DNA of 64,000 bases from CTSoil-043 sp963821235 (GTDB lineage: Bacteria > Chloroflexota > Limnocylindria > Limnocylindrales > CSP1-4), in the NCBI GenBank assembly GCA_963821235.1, contig CAWGCS010000001.1, positions 930,001-994,000 of the forward strand, written 5' to 3'. This document shows positions 32,948 to 41,203 of this stretch, in pieces. The first letter of the stretch is position 1, and every line of letters starts with the position of its first letter. The translations under genes and the position numbers were made by a program. The notes beneath the pieces are model-generated. The model was not told the DNA's origin. It did no database searches and saw nothing but the letters and a program-made list of their open reading frames with translations.

Positions 32948-33094
32948 GAGATGTCGCCGGCTGGCCCGCGTGTCCCATCGGTGTGCGCCGTGGCCGCGCG
33001 CGTGTCCGATCGTCGGCCGGGCTGGGTCGGGGCGCCAGTGCCGTTGGGCCGGCATCTCGACCCGGCGGAAGTCTGGCCCTCGGGCGAGCAAGCA

Positions 33095-33209
33095 TCGTGC
33101 GGTTCGAGCGCTGTAGGCTAGGCTTCAGGGCGTCGCTCGCGAAGCACACGTTTCGTGAGCACGAGACCGTCGGGGTGTAGCGGAGTGGTAGCGCACGTGC
33201 TTTGGGAGC
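33095..33209 (+). repeat. Direct repeat, left copy (tRNA-Pro promoter plus 5' half)
   Basis: These 115 bases match 34847-34961 with a single difference (G at 33183, C at 34935). The repeat contains the overlapping TAGGCT -10 hexamers (33114-33124), a 46-base leader and the first 39 bases of tRNA-Pro. The two copies are 1752 bases apart. Confidence 0.9.
33171..33209 (+). pseudogene. 5' fragment of tRNA-Pro(TGG)
   Basis: Bases identical to the first 39 of the intact tRNA at 34923, except C to G at 33183, which breaks a D-stem pair. It ends four bases into the 3' side of the anticodon stem; the following sequence has no T-arm or acceptor end. Because the promoter copy is kept, a truncated transcript may still be made. 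Confidence 0.85.
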
Positions 33210-33442
33210 CGCGGGGCGCTCTGCGGGGCAGGGTCGGGGTTCCCGAGCACGGCTGGCCGAGCGGCGAAGGCACCGATTATTGTGTGGTTCGCGAGCACGA
33301 CTGCCGGCCAACGTGCTTGAACACCAGGTTGGTTGCCGGGGTTCAGAGGGGTCTGGGCCTGACGGCTTCTGACCGCTGGTTGACCTTCAGGCAGGTGTCG
33401 CGCAAGTACGGCGGTCTTCCTCCGAACTCAGTCGTCGAGCGC
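33210..33442. other. Intergenic stretch in the tRNA-flanked segment
   Basis: No gene is seen in these 233 bases. They start inside the broken tRNA and run to the stop of the serine hydrolase gene. Base composition is less GC-rich than the surroundings, with runs such as ATTATTGTGTGG. Confidence 0.5.
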
Positions 33443-34651
33443 TCACGGGGGCGAGCCCTGGATGCCGCGATCGACGGCCTCGACGAAGGCGGCCGCCGTC
33501 GTCGACATCGTCGCGGCGCGGTCGTTCGTGAGGAGCACGACGCACGACTCGCGCTGCGGCAGGTACAGCATCGCCACGACGTACCCGATCCCGTTCCCTC
33601 CGTGGCCGTAGTGCTCGATGGCGGAGAGACCGGGGATGTTGAAGACGCCTGTTCCGAGCCCGTACCTGGCGGCTATCGGCTCCTTGGGATCGTCGGCCAC
33701 CCGGAAGTCGAGCATCGCGGCCAGCTGTTCGTCCTTCAGCAGCGCCCGATCGTGAAAGAGGCCTTGGCAGTAGCGCGCCAGGTCGATCGCGTTCGTGTAG
33801 ACGGGCGCCGCCGTCAGATCGTTGAAGGCCTCCTTGGGGTAGACGGTGATGTCGTCAAGGTTCCCGTCGCCGTCGACGTCGAACCACTCATGAGCGATCG
33901 GGTAGCGTGACGGGATCGGCCAGCTCGGCTCGAGCCACATGTCGCGGATCCCCAGCGGATCGAGGAGGCGCGCCTGGATCAGGTCGGCGATCGGCTGGGC
34001 GGTCTCCCGCTCGATGATCTCGCGGGCCAGCCGGAAGCCGGTCGTGGAGTACCGCCACTTCTCGCCGGGGGCGAACTCCGGCGGCCCGACGAGCTCCTTG
34101 AGCATCTCGTCCACCGTCCAGGATCTGGCCAGCTTCTGGGGGTCGAACGGCGGCTGGAGGAATGAGCTCGGGTGGTCCACCCACTCCGCGATCCCGCTCG
34201 TGCTGGCGATCAGGTCTCGCACCGTCGCCGCCGGCGGGATCTGCGGGTAGCCGGGGAACCACTTCCGGACCGGATCCTCGAGGCTGATCCGGCCCTCTGC
34301 CACGAGCTGGAGCATGATCACGGTCACGAGGTTCTTGTCGACGCTGCCGATCTCGAACAGCATCTCTGGGCGCATGGGGATGAGGGCATCGTTCGACCGA
34401 ACCGAGTGGCCGGCCGCGCCGGTCCACGGCTCATAGCCCGCCGCGATGACCGCCGCCGTGACACCAAGACCGTTGCTGGCGTGGACGCCGTCGTCGAGGA
34501 TTTGCTGCAGCTCGTCGCCGAATGGAAGCTGCCTCGGCTCGGCTGAAGCGCTGGCCCCAGGCGTCGTCCTGGCGCCTCCTGAGCAGCCAGCCATCAGCGC
34601 GATCGCAGCCACGCCGATGAGAAGTCGGCCCGTGAGCGTCTTCCTGCTCAT
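33443..34651 (-). CDS. Serine hydrolase lipoprotein, beta-lactamase/DD-peptidase family (class C-like)
   Basis: A 402-residue lipoprotein. The signal peptide ends ALMAGC, a good lipobox. The fold is that of class C beta-lactamases and low-molecular-weight DD-peptidases: catalytic SVDK (S-x2-K) in LFEIGSVDKNLVTVIM, then YSTTGFRLAREII at the Y-x-N position (Thr replaces Asn), and EHYGHGGNGIGY as the K/H-T-G-like third motif. Typical substrates are peptides, esters or cell-wall stems; antibiotic hydrolysis should not be assumed. It is the only gene in the segment between the two tRNA-Pro repeats. ATG at 34651 was chosen because the signal peptide starts there (MSRKTLTGRLL); two upstream ATG codons also exist. 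Confidence 0.87.
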   Translation of the reverse strand: MSRKTLTGRLLIGVAAIALMAGCSGGARTTPGASASAEPRQLPFGDELQQILDDGVHASNGLGVTAAVIAAGYEPWTGAAGHSVRSNDALIPMRPEMLFEIGSVDKNLVTVIMLQLVAEGRISLEDPVRKWFPGYPQIPPAATVRDLIASTSGIAEWVDHPSSFLQPPFDPQKLARSWTVDEMLKELVGPPEFAPGEKWRYSTTGFRLAREIIERETAQPIADLIQARLLDPLGIRDMWLEPSWPIPSRYPIAHEWFDVDGDGNLDDITVYPKEAFNDLTAAPVYTNAIDLARYCQGLFHDRALLKDEQLAAMLDFRVADDPKEPIAARYGLGTGVFNIPGLSAIEHYGHGGNGIGYVVAMLYLPQRESCVVLLTNDRAATMSTTAAAFVEAVDRGIQGSPP

Positions 34652-34846
34652 CCAACCCGGCTCCATGAAGCCCCGCGGCTCCATCTCGCAAGTGGCTCGG
34701 AGCGGTCCGTGCCGGCGGCCGGCACTGGACGCGCCTCACAGCCTCCCGCGTCTTCGGCAATGGTGTCTCCGGTTATCCCTCTGGCTAGGGTCGTCCGTCA
34801 CGAAGTGGCTCACCGGCGAAGCGGTCCGGGCGAGGGCGCACGAGTC

Positions 34847-34961
34847 TCGTGCGGTTCGAGCGCTGTAGGCTAGGCTTCAGGGCGTCGCTCGCGAAGCACA
34901 CGTTTCGTGAGCACGAGACCGTCGGGGTGTAGCGCAGTGGTAGCGCACGTGCTTTGGGAGC
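34847..34961 (+). repeat. Direct repeat, right copy (tRNA-Pro promoter plus 5' half)
   Basis: This copy continues into the intact tRNA-Pro. The overlapping hexamers TAGGCTAGGCT at 34866-34876 are the probable -10, about 46 bases before the tRNA. Confidence 0.9.
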
Positions 34962-34997
34962 ACGAGGTCGTGGGTTCGAATCCCACCGCCCCGACCA
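34923..34997 (+). tRNA. tRNA-Pro (anticodon TGG), CCA encoded
   Basis: A full cloverleaf can be drawn. The acceptor CGGGGTG pairs with CGCCCCG (one G-T pair), the D-stem is GCGC/GCGC around AGTGGTA, the anticodon stem is CGTGC/GCACG with loop TTTGGGA, the variable loop is AGGTC and the T-arm is GTGGG-TTCGAAT-CCCAC. Discriminator A and an encoded CCA end the gene. The loop gives anticodon TGG, reading CCN proline codons. Confidence 0.97.
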
Positions 34998-35066
34998 CTC
35001 CTGGCCGCCCAAGAGTCCCATCGGCGGCGTGACCGAAGAGCCGGGTTGCCGCGCTCGGCCGCTCGC

Positions 35067-35072
35067 TATGCT
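35067..35072 (+). promoter_or_regulatory. -10-like hexamer TATGCT
   Basis: GCTATGCT lies 54 bases before the lipoprotein ATG at 35127. Confidence 0.4.
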
Positions 35073-35126
35073 CAGGGCGCGCCCTGCTCGCCAGCTGTCG
35101 GCGCGATGGTAGAGAGGGCTCCTCGA

Positions 35127-36053
35127 ATGCGTCGCTCCATCCTGATCCTCGCGGCCGCGGTCCTCGCGATCCTGGCCGGGTGCACCGGGTCGGCCCAGGA
35201 CCCGTACGAGATCGCCCATCGGGCGATCGACGCCCCGTGGCAGCGGGTCCAGGTCGACGTCGGGGCCAGCATCAAGTCCGGCACCACGACGGTCACCCTC
35301 GATCCAGGGACGGTGCGCCTCGTCATCGACAGCGCCGCGGGAGAGGGCCTCTTCCACCTCTCGCTGCCCGCTGCGGTGATCGGCGTGGACGCCGGCACCC
35401 TGGCTCAGCTCGGAGTCTCCGGTTCGAGCATCGACTTCGACGCGATCTACGACGGCCAGGCCTTCTACGCCAGGAGCCCCCTGCTGGGAACGATCGTGCA
35501 GCTCCTGCTCTCCAGCTCAGGCGATCTCCCGCAGGGCGATCTCTCCGGCTGGCTCCGGCTCGCCACGAAGAGCGAGCTCGATGCCCTCGCGGAGGGGAGC
35601 GCGACGGTGGAGGCTTCCTCGGCCCCGGTCGACGCGGCGAGCCTCAAGAAGGCGCTCAACGACAGCGGCATGACGCTGACGTTCGTGGCGACCGAGAAGC
35701 GCAACGGGACCGACGAGGATCACCTGTCGGTCGCCTTCGACGTCGACAAGCTGCTCGACTCGCCGATGTTCGACTCTGTCAACCGCGGCCAGGTCGAAGA
35801 GGTCCGGGCTGCCGCGAAGGAGGGGACGCTCAAGGTGGATCTCTGGGCGGACCACGGGAGCGGGCGGCTCACCGAGCTGGACGTGCACCTCGCGGCGAAC
35901 GACGCGAGCGTCGGTTCCGCAGACGTGACGGTGACCCTGACCGCGCCGGCCGAAGGCGTCTCGTTCGAGGCTCCCGCCGAAGCCATCGACGTTCCCGCCC
36001 GGACGCTGTTCGGCGAAGCGCTGAAGCTGCTGGGAGAGTCGATCGGCCAGTAG
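35127..36053 (+). CDS. Lipoprotein of the LolA/LppX-like fold, possibly truncated by TAG
   Basis: A 308-residue lipoprotein. The signal peptide ends LAILAGC. The body reads like the LppX/LprG group, a half-barrel that carries lipids in the envelope: VQVDVGASIKSGTTTVTLDP, DFDAIYDGQAFYARSPLLG, GDLSGWLRLATKSELDAL and SGRLTELDVHLAAND. The frame ends with TAG at 36051-36053. It then continues open for 45 codons to 36191 with a membrane segment and a basic tail (IAIP/VAVVVPLVAV region and DRRVKRTLAR). The longer form would be anchored at both ends. GAGAGG precedes the ATG. Confidence 0.75.
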   Translation: MRRSILILAAAVLAILAGCTGSAQDPYEIAHRAIDAPWQRVQVDVGASIKSGTTTVTLDPGTVRLVIDSAAGEGLFHLSLPAAVIGVDAGTLAQLGVSGSSIDFDAIYDGQAFYARSPLLGTIVQLLLSSSGDLPQGDLSGWLRLATKSELDALAEGSATVEASSAPVDAASLKKALNDSGMTLTFVATEKRNGTDEDHLSVAFDVDKLLDSPMFDSVNRGQVEEVRAAAKEGTLKVDLWADHGSGRLTELDVHLAANDASVGSADVTVTLTAPAEGVSFEAPAEAIDVPARTLFGEALKLLGESIGQ

Positions 36054-36191
36054 GCGGGCCAGGCGTTCGGCTCCGGCCTGGCAATCCCCATCGCCGTCGT
36101 CGTACCCTTGGTCGCCGTCGCCATCCACGGCGTCGTCGCGGTGGCCGGGATCGTGCCCGACCGCCGCGTCAAGCGGACCCTGGCCCGCTGA
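36054..36191 (+). pseudogene. Detached C-terminal membrane tail of the lipoprotein
   Basis: In frame with the lipoprotein gene directly after its TAG, 45 codons run to a TGA. They encode about 25 hydrophobic residues (AIPIAVVVPLVAVAIHGVVA) and then DRRVKRTLAR. That is a credible stop-transfer anchor with a positive inside end. It has no own start codon or ribosome site, so it was probably part of the upstream protein. Confidence 0.55.
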
Positions 36192-36279
36192 TCGCGACCT
36201 GGCCGGACCACCCTCGGGCCGTCCGGCACTGGCAGTCGGTCCGCGGCGCTCACCACGATCGAGCTCAGGGAGGAGCCGC

Positions 36280-37599
36280 ATGACGTCCAGCCGTCCGCTC
36301 GTCGGCATCCGCGTCCTCGACCTGTCGCGGCTGATCCCGGGACCCTGGTGCTCGCAGCTCCTGGCCGATCTCGGCGCCGACGTCATCAAGGTCGAGACGC
36401 CGCTGGCCGGCGACTATGCGCGGATCGCCCCGCCGGAGCTCGGGTTCGGCGGCGTCTTCGAGGCGATCAACCGCGGCAAGCGGAGCATCGCCATCAACTA
36501 CCGCCTCCCGCGCGGGCGGGAGGTCGTCCTGCGCCTGGCAGCCGCCGCCGACGTCTTCCTGGAGTCGTCGATGCCCGGCCAGCTCGCCCGGCGGGGCCTG
36601 GGCGAGGCGGACATCCGCGCCGCCAACCCGCGCATCGTCCATTGCTCGCTTTCCGGCTACGGGCAGGCAGGGCCATACCACGACCGGCCCGGCCACGACC
36701 TCGACTACCTGGCCATCGGCGGGCTGCTGGCCCTGCTCGGGCCGGCCCGCGCCCGTCCCGTCCCGCCCGGACTCCAGGTCGCCGACCTCGCCGGCGGGAC
36801 GCTGGCCGCCCTGGAGATCGTGGCGGCCCTCTTCCGTCGCGAGCGGACCGGCCGGGGCGCCGCCCTCGACGTCGCCGTCCTGGACGCGATCGTGTCCTGG
36901 CTCGGCCCGCTGGGGGCGGGCATCGCGACCGCCGGGACGACGCCCGGCCCCTTGTCGGGGGTCTTTCCCTGCTACGCGGTCTACGCCGCCGCCGACGGGG
37001 CGTTCCTCGCCGTGGGCGCCCTCGAGCCGCAGTTCTGGGTCGCCTTCTGCCGGGCAGTGGGGCGCGAGGACCTGGTGCCGCGCCAGTTCGACCCCGGCTC
37101 GATGGCCGAGGTGGCCGCCATCCTGGCCCGGCACCCACGCGCGGCGTGGCTGGAGCTCCTGGGGGCCGACGCGTGCGTCACGCCGGTCAACACGGCGGCG
37201 GAGGCGATCCGGGACCCGCAGGTGGTGGCGCGCGGGCTCGTCCGCGGAGAGGGCGACGTGGCGCGGGTCGTCACGCCCCTTGCGGTGGCGCCCGACTTCG
37301 CCGCCGCGAGCCCCGCCCTGGATGACGCGGAGCCGGCGCCCGGCCTGGGGGCCCACACCTTCGGCATCCTGGAGGCGGCGGGCTTCGATCCCGACGAGGT
37401 CGCGACGCTCGCGGCCGCGGACGTCATCGCCGGCCCGCGCACGCCCGAGGAGGACGCCCGTGCGGCGCGGCTGGCGTCACTCCTCTTCCGGCTGGCACAG
37501 CGGGACGGTCACCCGCCCGCAGCCGACGGCCGGAGCGGCCAGACCAGCTCGGTCCGCCATGCCGACGGGTCCACGCCGCTCCCCGGCCCCACGAAGTAG
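36280..37599 (+). CDS. CaiB/BaiF family CoA-transferase (type III)
   Basis: A 439-residue enzyme that moves CoA between carboxylic acids. Conserved blocks are GIRVLDLSRLIPGPWCSQLL, ADLGADVIKVETPLAGDYAR, NRGKRSIAINYR, SSMPGQLARRGLG, VHCSLSGYGQAGPY and DLDYLAIGG, where the Asp of this stretch is the catalytic nucleophile position. The length is normal apart from a C-terminal stretch of about 40 residues. The last 91 bases overlap the opposing gene, and the final residues (SSVRHADGSTPLPGPTK) are probably free of constraint. GGGAGGAG precedes the ATG. The acid substrate cannot be predicted. Confidence 0.9.
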   Translation: MTSSRPLVGIRVLDLSRLIPGPWCSQLLADLGADVIKVETPLAGDYARIAPPELGFGGVFEAINRGKRSIAINYRLPRGREVVLRLAAAADVFLESSMPGQLARRGLGEADIRAANPRIVHCSLSGYGQAGPYHDRPGHDLDYLAIGGLLALLGPARARPVPPGLQVADLAGGTLAALEIVAALFRRERTGRGAALDVAVLDAIVSWLGPLGAGIATAGTTPGPLSGVFPCYAVYAAADGAFLAVGALEPQFWVAFCRAVGREDLVPRQFDPGSMAEVAAILARHPRAAWLELLGADACVTPVNTAAEAIRDPQVVARGLVRGEGDVARVVTPLAVAPDFAAASPALDDAEPAPGLGAHTFGILEAAGFDPDEVATLAAADVIAGPRTPEEDARAARLASLLFRLAQRDGHPPAADGRSGQTSSVRHADGSTPLPGPTK

Positions 37600-38000
37600 A
37601 TCTCCCAGGGATCCTCGGCGCGGCTCCGGCCGAGGGCGTCGATGCCCGCCTTGAGCGCGGACCAGGCGGCGTCGAGCCCGGCGTACGACCCGACGTGGGT
37701 GCCCACGGCCGCGGGCCCCCCGGGCAGCTCCGCGCCGTGGACGTTGCCGCGGCCGATGAACGGCTCCGCGACCGGGTAGCCGACCGCCACGTCGAGCCCT
37801 TCGGGGCCGGCCCCGAAGTAGCGGGCGAACGGTGGGCCGCCCGCCGCGCAGCCGGCCGCGGCCAGGGCTTCCGCCACCGCGGCGAGCGCGTCGGCGAGGA
37901 ACTCCGGGAAGTCGTCCGGCGCCACGATGCTGCGGAGGATGGCGACGGACCGTGGCTCGAGCTCGACGACCTGGACGGGCTGGGGTCTTCGAGTCGCCAA
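37509..38000 (-). CDS. GyrI-like small-molecule-binding protein (SRPBCC/effector-binding type)
   Basis: A 163-residue protein with the GyrI-like/AraC-effector-binding fold: VQVVELEPRSVAILRSIVAP at the start, PPFARYFGAGPEGLDVAVGY and ELPGGPAAVGTHVGSYAGLD in the middle, and DPWEIYFVGPGSGVDPSAWR at the end. Stand-alone GyrI-like proteins bind hydrophobic compounds, and some hydrolyse them. It has no DNA-binding domain. The TTG at 38000 has GAGGT 6 bases upstream and no better start is present. Its 3' end overlaps the convergent CoA-transferase gene. Confidence 0.8.
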   Translation of the reverse strand: MATRRPQPVQVVELEPRSVAILRSIVAPDDFPEFLADALAAVAEALAAAGCAAGGPPFARYFGAGPEGLDVAVGYPVAEPFIGRGNVHGAELPGGPAAVGTHVGSYAGLDAAWSALKAGIDALGRSRAEDPWEIYFVGPGSGVDPSAWRTELVWPLRPSAAGG

Positions 38001-38089
38001 GGCGGGACCTCGCGGCGGGTCTGTCGGGCGCCAGCCTGACAGGCGCGCGGGACGGTCGTCAGCGCCACTCGTCAAGCCCCGGGCGCGGC

Positions 38090-38095
38090 TACGAT
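38090..38095 (+). promoter_or_regulatory. -10-like hexamer TACGAT
   Basis: GGCTACGAT lies 40 bases before the ATG at 38130, which has its own GAGGAGG site. Confidence 0.4.
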
Positions 38096-38129
38096 CCGGC
38101 GAACAGGTCGGCCGCGAGGAGGTTGTTCG

Positions 38130-39051
38130 ATGCCAGGTCGCCCGCTCAAGGTCGGGATCCAGCTGCCGGAGGTGGAGTGGGACGCCCGCTGGCCCGACAT
38201 CCGGGCGATGGCCATCCGGACCGAGGAGCTCGGCTTCGATTCCGTCTGGTACGGCGACCACCTCCTCTATCGCCGGCCCGGCGACGACCGTGCCCGCGGG
38301 CCGTGGGAGGTATGGACGACGCTGGCGGGGCTCGCCGCGGTGACGAGCCGGATCACCCTGGGGCCGCTCGTCGCGGCGACGGCCTTCCACGCCCCGGCGA
38401 TGCTGGCCAAGATGGCCGGCACGGTCGACGAGATCAGCGGCGGCCGTCTCGTCCTGGGGCTGGGGGCCGGCTGGAACGAGACCGAGTTCTCGGCCTTCGG
38501 CTTCCCTTTCGACCGACGGATCAGCCGCTTTGCCGAGGCCTTCACGATCATCCGGACCCTCCTGCGGGAGGGCGCGATCGACTTCGCCGGTGAGTTCTTC
38601 ACGGCTCGCGACTGCGAGCTGGCGCCGCGCCCCCGGCCCGGCGGGCCCCCGCTCATGATCGGCTCGACGGGCCCGCGGATGCTGGAGATCGCGGCGCCGT
38701 TCGTCGAATTCCTGGAATGCGTGGTTCGAGGCCTTCGGCAACCGGCCGGAGGGAATCGCCCCGCTCCGGGGGCAGGTGGACGCCGCCGCCCGGGCCGCCG
38801 GGCGCGACCCCGCCGAGATCGAGCGGACGGTCGCGGTCCTCGTCCGCCTGCCCGGCGGCGCGGGCCGCCTGATGGGCGACACGTCGCAGGAGGGGGTGCC
38901 GCCGATCAGGGGCACGGCCGAGGAGATCGCGGAGACGCTCCGGGCGTTCGCCGGGGAGGGGATCGCCCACGTCCAGCTGGTCGTGGACCCGATCACGGTC
39001 GCCTCGATCGAGGCCCTCGCCCCGGTGCTGGCCGCCCTCGACCGCGGGTAG
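38130..39051 (+). pseudogene. LLM class F420-dependent oxidoreductase, frameshifted
   Basis: A luciferase-like TIM-barrel flavin/F420 enzyme split by a frameshift. The first part (38130 to about 38711) has GIQLPEVEWDARWPDIRAMA, GFDSVWYGDHLLYR and LGLGAGWNETEFSAFGFPFD. The second part, in the next frame, continues AWFEAFGNRPEGIAPLRGQV, then DAAARAAGRDPAEIERTV to the TAG at 39049-39051. The switch is at about 38708-38714 (GTCGAATTCCTGG) and equals one extra base. All other family features are intact, so the damage is either recent or a sequencing error. Confidence 0.8.
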
Positions 39052-39257
39052 CCGGCGAGGGCCGCAGCAGGCGGCGCCGGTCAAGCCGCGCGCCGTCGCC
39101 GAGCCTGCCGCCGGCATGCGCTGCGCCGGGGGACCCGTCACGCGCGCCGCGAGTTGACCCAGGCGCTCGACGGTGCCTAGAGTGGGGCCGGGCATGCAGG
39201 GCAGTCCGCCCCGCGGCACGCCCCGACGGGGAGCCGGGGCGCAGGAGAGGAGCACCG

Positions 39258-41168
39258 ATGCGCGCACCTGTCCGTCAACGCTTTGGCCGCCTGGCCGCCG
39301 CGCTGGGTCTCGCGGGAGCGCTCCTCCTGCCCGCGGTCTCGGCGCCGGCCCGCGCGGCCGACGCCCCGCTCGTCCTCCGGGTGGGGACGGTCCAGGACCT
39401 CGACTCGATCAACCCCTACCAGACCCTCCTGGTCAGCGGGTACGAGGTGTTCCAGCTCACCTACAACCTGCTCGTCGACTTCGGACCCGATCTCGAGCCG
39501 GTCCCCGGCTTCGCCGATCGCTGGGAGCGCGCCGCCGATGGGAAGTCGTGGACGTTCCACATCCGGACCGGGATGAAGTGGTCGGATGGGACGCCCGCCA
39601 CGGCGCAGGACGCCTGCTACTCGTGGGGCCTCGCCCTGGCCGCCATCGCCGACGAGTCCAACATCGGCGCCGGGTACCTCGACCCGGGCCTCAAGGACGC
39701 CGGCGTCACCAAGGTCGAGTGTCCCGACGACGAGACGATGATCGCGACCACCACGGACGCGTCGGACCGGGTCCTGCAGACCTACCTCCCGATCATCCCC
39801 AAGCACATCTGGGGCGCCAACGACTACAAGGCGATCGGCGAGGCCAAGTTCGAGGCGCCGCTCGTCGGCACCGGACCGTACATCGCCGAGGAGTGGAAGA
39901 CGAGCCAGTACGTCCGGTTCGTGCGCAACCCGCAGTACTGGGGCAAGCAGGGGGCGGCGGACGAGGTCGTCATCCAGTTCTTCAAGAGCGCCGACACGAT
40001 GGTCCAGGCCCTCAAGGCCGGCGAGATCGACTACGCCCGGAACCCGAACTCCGACCAGCTGAAGGCCCTCCAGTCCGAGCCCGGCATCACGACCGTCGTG
40101 GGCAGCGCCAACGGCTGGACCCAGCTCGCCTTCAACGGCTACGGCGCGTCCGACGGCAAGACCATCAAGGACGGCGGCCCGTCCACCAAGGCGCTCCTCG
40201 ACCCGGCCTTCCGCGACGCCCTCGGCTACGCCGTCGACAAGCCCGAGCTCGTCGACCGCGTCCTGGGCGGCTTCGGCGACATCGGGACCACCATCGTGCC
40301 GCCCGTCCTCGGGAAGTGGCACGTGGAGCCCGACCATCCGCGCACCTTCGACATCGAGCTCGCCAAGCAGAAGCTCGACGCCGCCGGCTACAAGCTCGAC
40401 GCGAACGGCGCCCGCCTCGACAAGGAGGGCAAGCCGATCAGCCTCCGCCTCTACATGCCCGACACGGACGACTCGTACCCCAAGGCCGCCCAGTTCATCA
40501 AGGACTGGTACGGCGAGCTGGGGGTCAAGGTCACGACGAACGTCTACGACTCGGCGACGCTCGGCAACATCGTCCTCCCGCCGGAGGCGGGCGCCGAGTA
40601 CAAGGCCGACTACGACATCGAGCTGTGGGGGTGGGCCGGCAACCCGGACCCGAACGCCCTGCTCCAGATCTTCCGCTGCGACGCGATCGGCTCGTCGTCC
40701 GACAGCCAGTACTGCAACCCCGAGTTCGACGCGATGTACGACGAGCAGACGGCGGCGACGACCGCCGATGCCCGCAAGGCGATCCTGGCCAAGATGCAGA
40801 ACCTCGTCTACGACCAGGCCGTCTACGACATCCTCTACTACGACGCCAACCTGGCCGCCTATCGCACGGACCGCTTCGGCGGCTGGCAGAACCAGCCGAC
40901 GGCGAACGGGACCCCGCTCTTCTCCTACGGGACGATCGGCTACACGCTCCTCACCGACGCGACGGCCGTGCCCTCGCCGACCCCGGTCGCCTCAGTGGAG
41001 CCCGGCACCTCGGCAGCGCCGACGCCGGCCCCAAGCGCCGGCGGCAGCGGGACCAGCGGGGACAACACCCAGCTCCTGGTGGGCATCCTCGTCGTCGTCC
41101 TGATCCTGGTCGGGATCGGCCTCGCCCTCGTCTTCCGCCGCCGGAGGGGCCCGACCGAGGAGGAGTGA
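39258..41168 (+). CDS. Peptide ABC transporter substrate-binding protein with C-terminal membrane anchor
   Basis: A 636-residue family 5 (DppA/OppA) binding protein. The signal peptide is AAALGLAGALLLPAVSAPARA. The body has RVGTVQDLDSINPYQTLLVS, SWTFHIRTGMKWSDGTPATA and GTGPYIAEEWKTSQYVRFVR. Residues 590-615 form a Pro/Ser/Ala linker, and residues 616-630 a membrane helix (QLLVGILVVVLILVGIGLAL) with the tail FRRRRGPTEEE. Monoderm binding proteins are usually lipoproteins; a C-terminal anchor is unusual. GAGAGGAG precedes the ATG. It is the first gene of a five-gene transporter operon. Confidence 0.92.
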   Translation: MRAPVRQRFGRLAAALGLAGALLLPAVSAPARAADAPLVLRVGTVQDLDSINPYQTLLVSGYEVFQLTYNLLVDFGPDLEPVPGFADRWERAADGKSWTFHIRTGMKWSDGTPATAQDACYSWGLALAAIADESNIGAGYLDPGLKDAGVTKVECPDDETMIATTTDASDRVLQTYLPIIPKHIWGANDYKAIGEAKFEAPLVGTGPYIAEEWKTSQYVRFVRNPQYWGKQGAADEVVIQFFKSADTMVQALKAGEIDYARNPNSDQLKALQSEPGITTVVGSANGWTQLAFNGYGASDGKTIKDGGPSTKALLDPAFRDALGYAVDKPELVDRVLGGFGDIGTTIVPPVLGKWHVEPDHPRTFDIELAKQKLDAAGYKLDANGARLDKEGKPISLRLYMPDTDDSYPKAAQFIKDWYGELGVKVTTNVYDSATLGNIVLPPEAGAEYKADYDIELWGWAGNPDPNALLQIFRCDAIGSSSDSQYCNPEFDAMYDEQTAATTADARKAILAKMQNLVYDQAVYDILYYDANLAAYRTDRFGGWQNQPTANGTPLFSYGTIGYTLLTDATAVPSPTPVASVEPGTSAAPTPAPSAGGSGTSGDNTQLLVGILVVVLILVGIGLALVFRRRRGPTEEE

Positions 41169-41203
41169 GCAGCGTCCCGGCTCGCGTCCCGTGAACAGCC
41201 AAT

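Noticed and set aside
33443..34651. Beta-lactamase antibiotic resistance gene
   Set aside because: Only the fold and motifs are seen. The Y-x-N position is changed and the family is mostly peptidases and esterases, so resistance is not supported.
34785..35357. Leftward frame with the string GRWDSNPRPRAPKARALPLRY
   Set aside because: This is antisense to tRNA-Pro. The same kind of peptide is a known false prediction opposite tRNA-Pro genes, and a shorter version appears opposite the truncated copy at 33171.
36192..36279. Additional small gene between the lipoprotein tail and the CoA-transferase
   Set aside because: The stretch is too short and has no start with a ribosome site other than that of the CoA-transferase.
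39177..40337. Long leftward frame opposite the peptide-binding protein gene
   Set aside because: It is a shadow caused by GC-rich third positions. The protein is rich in Gly, Asp, Val, Arg and Leu without domains, and the plus-strand gene is well supported.
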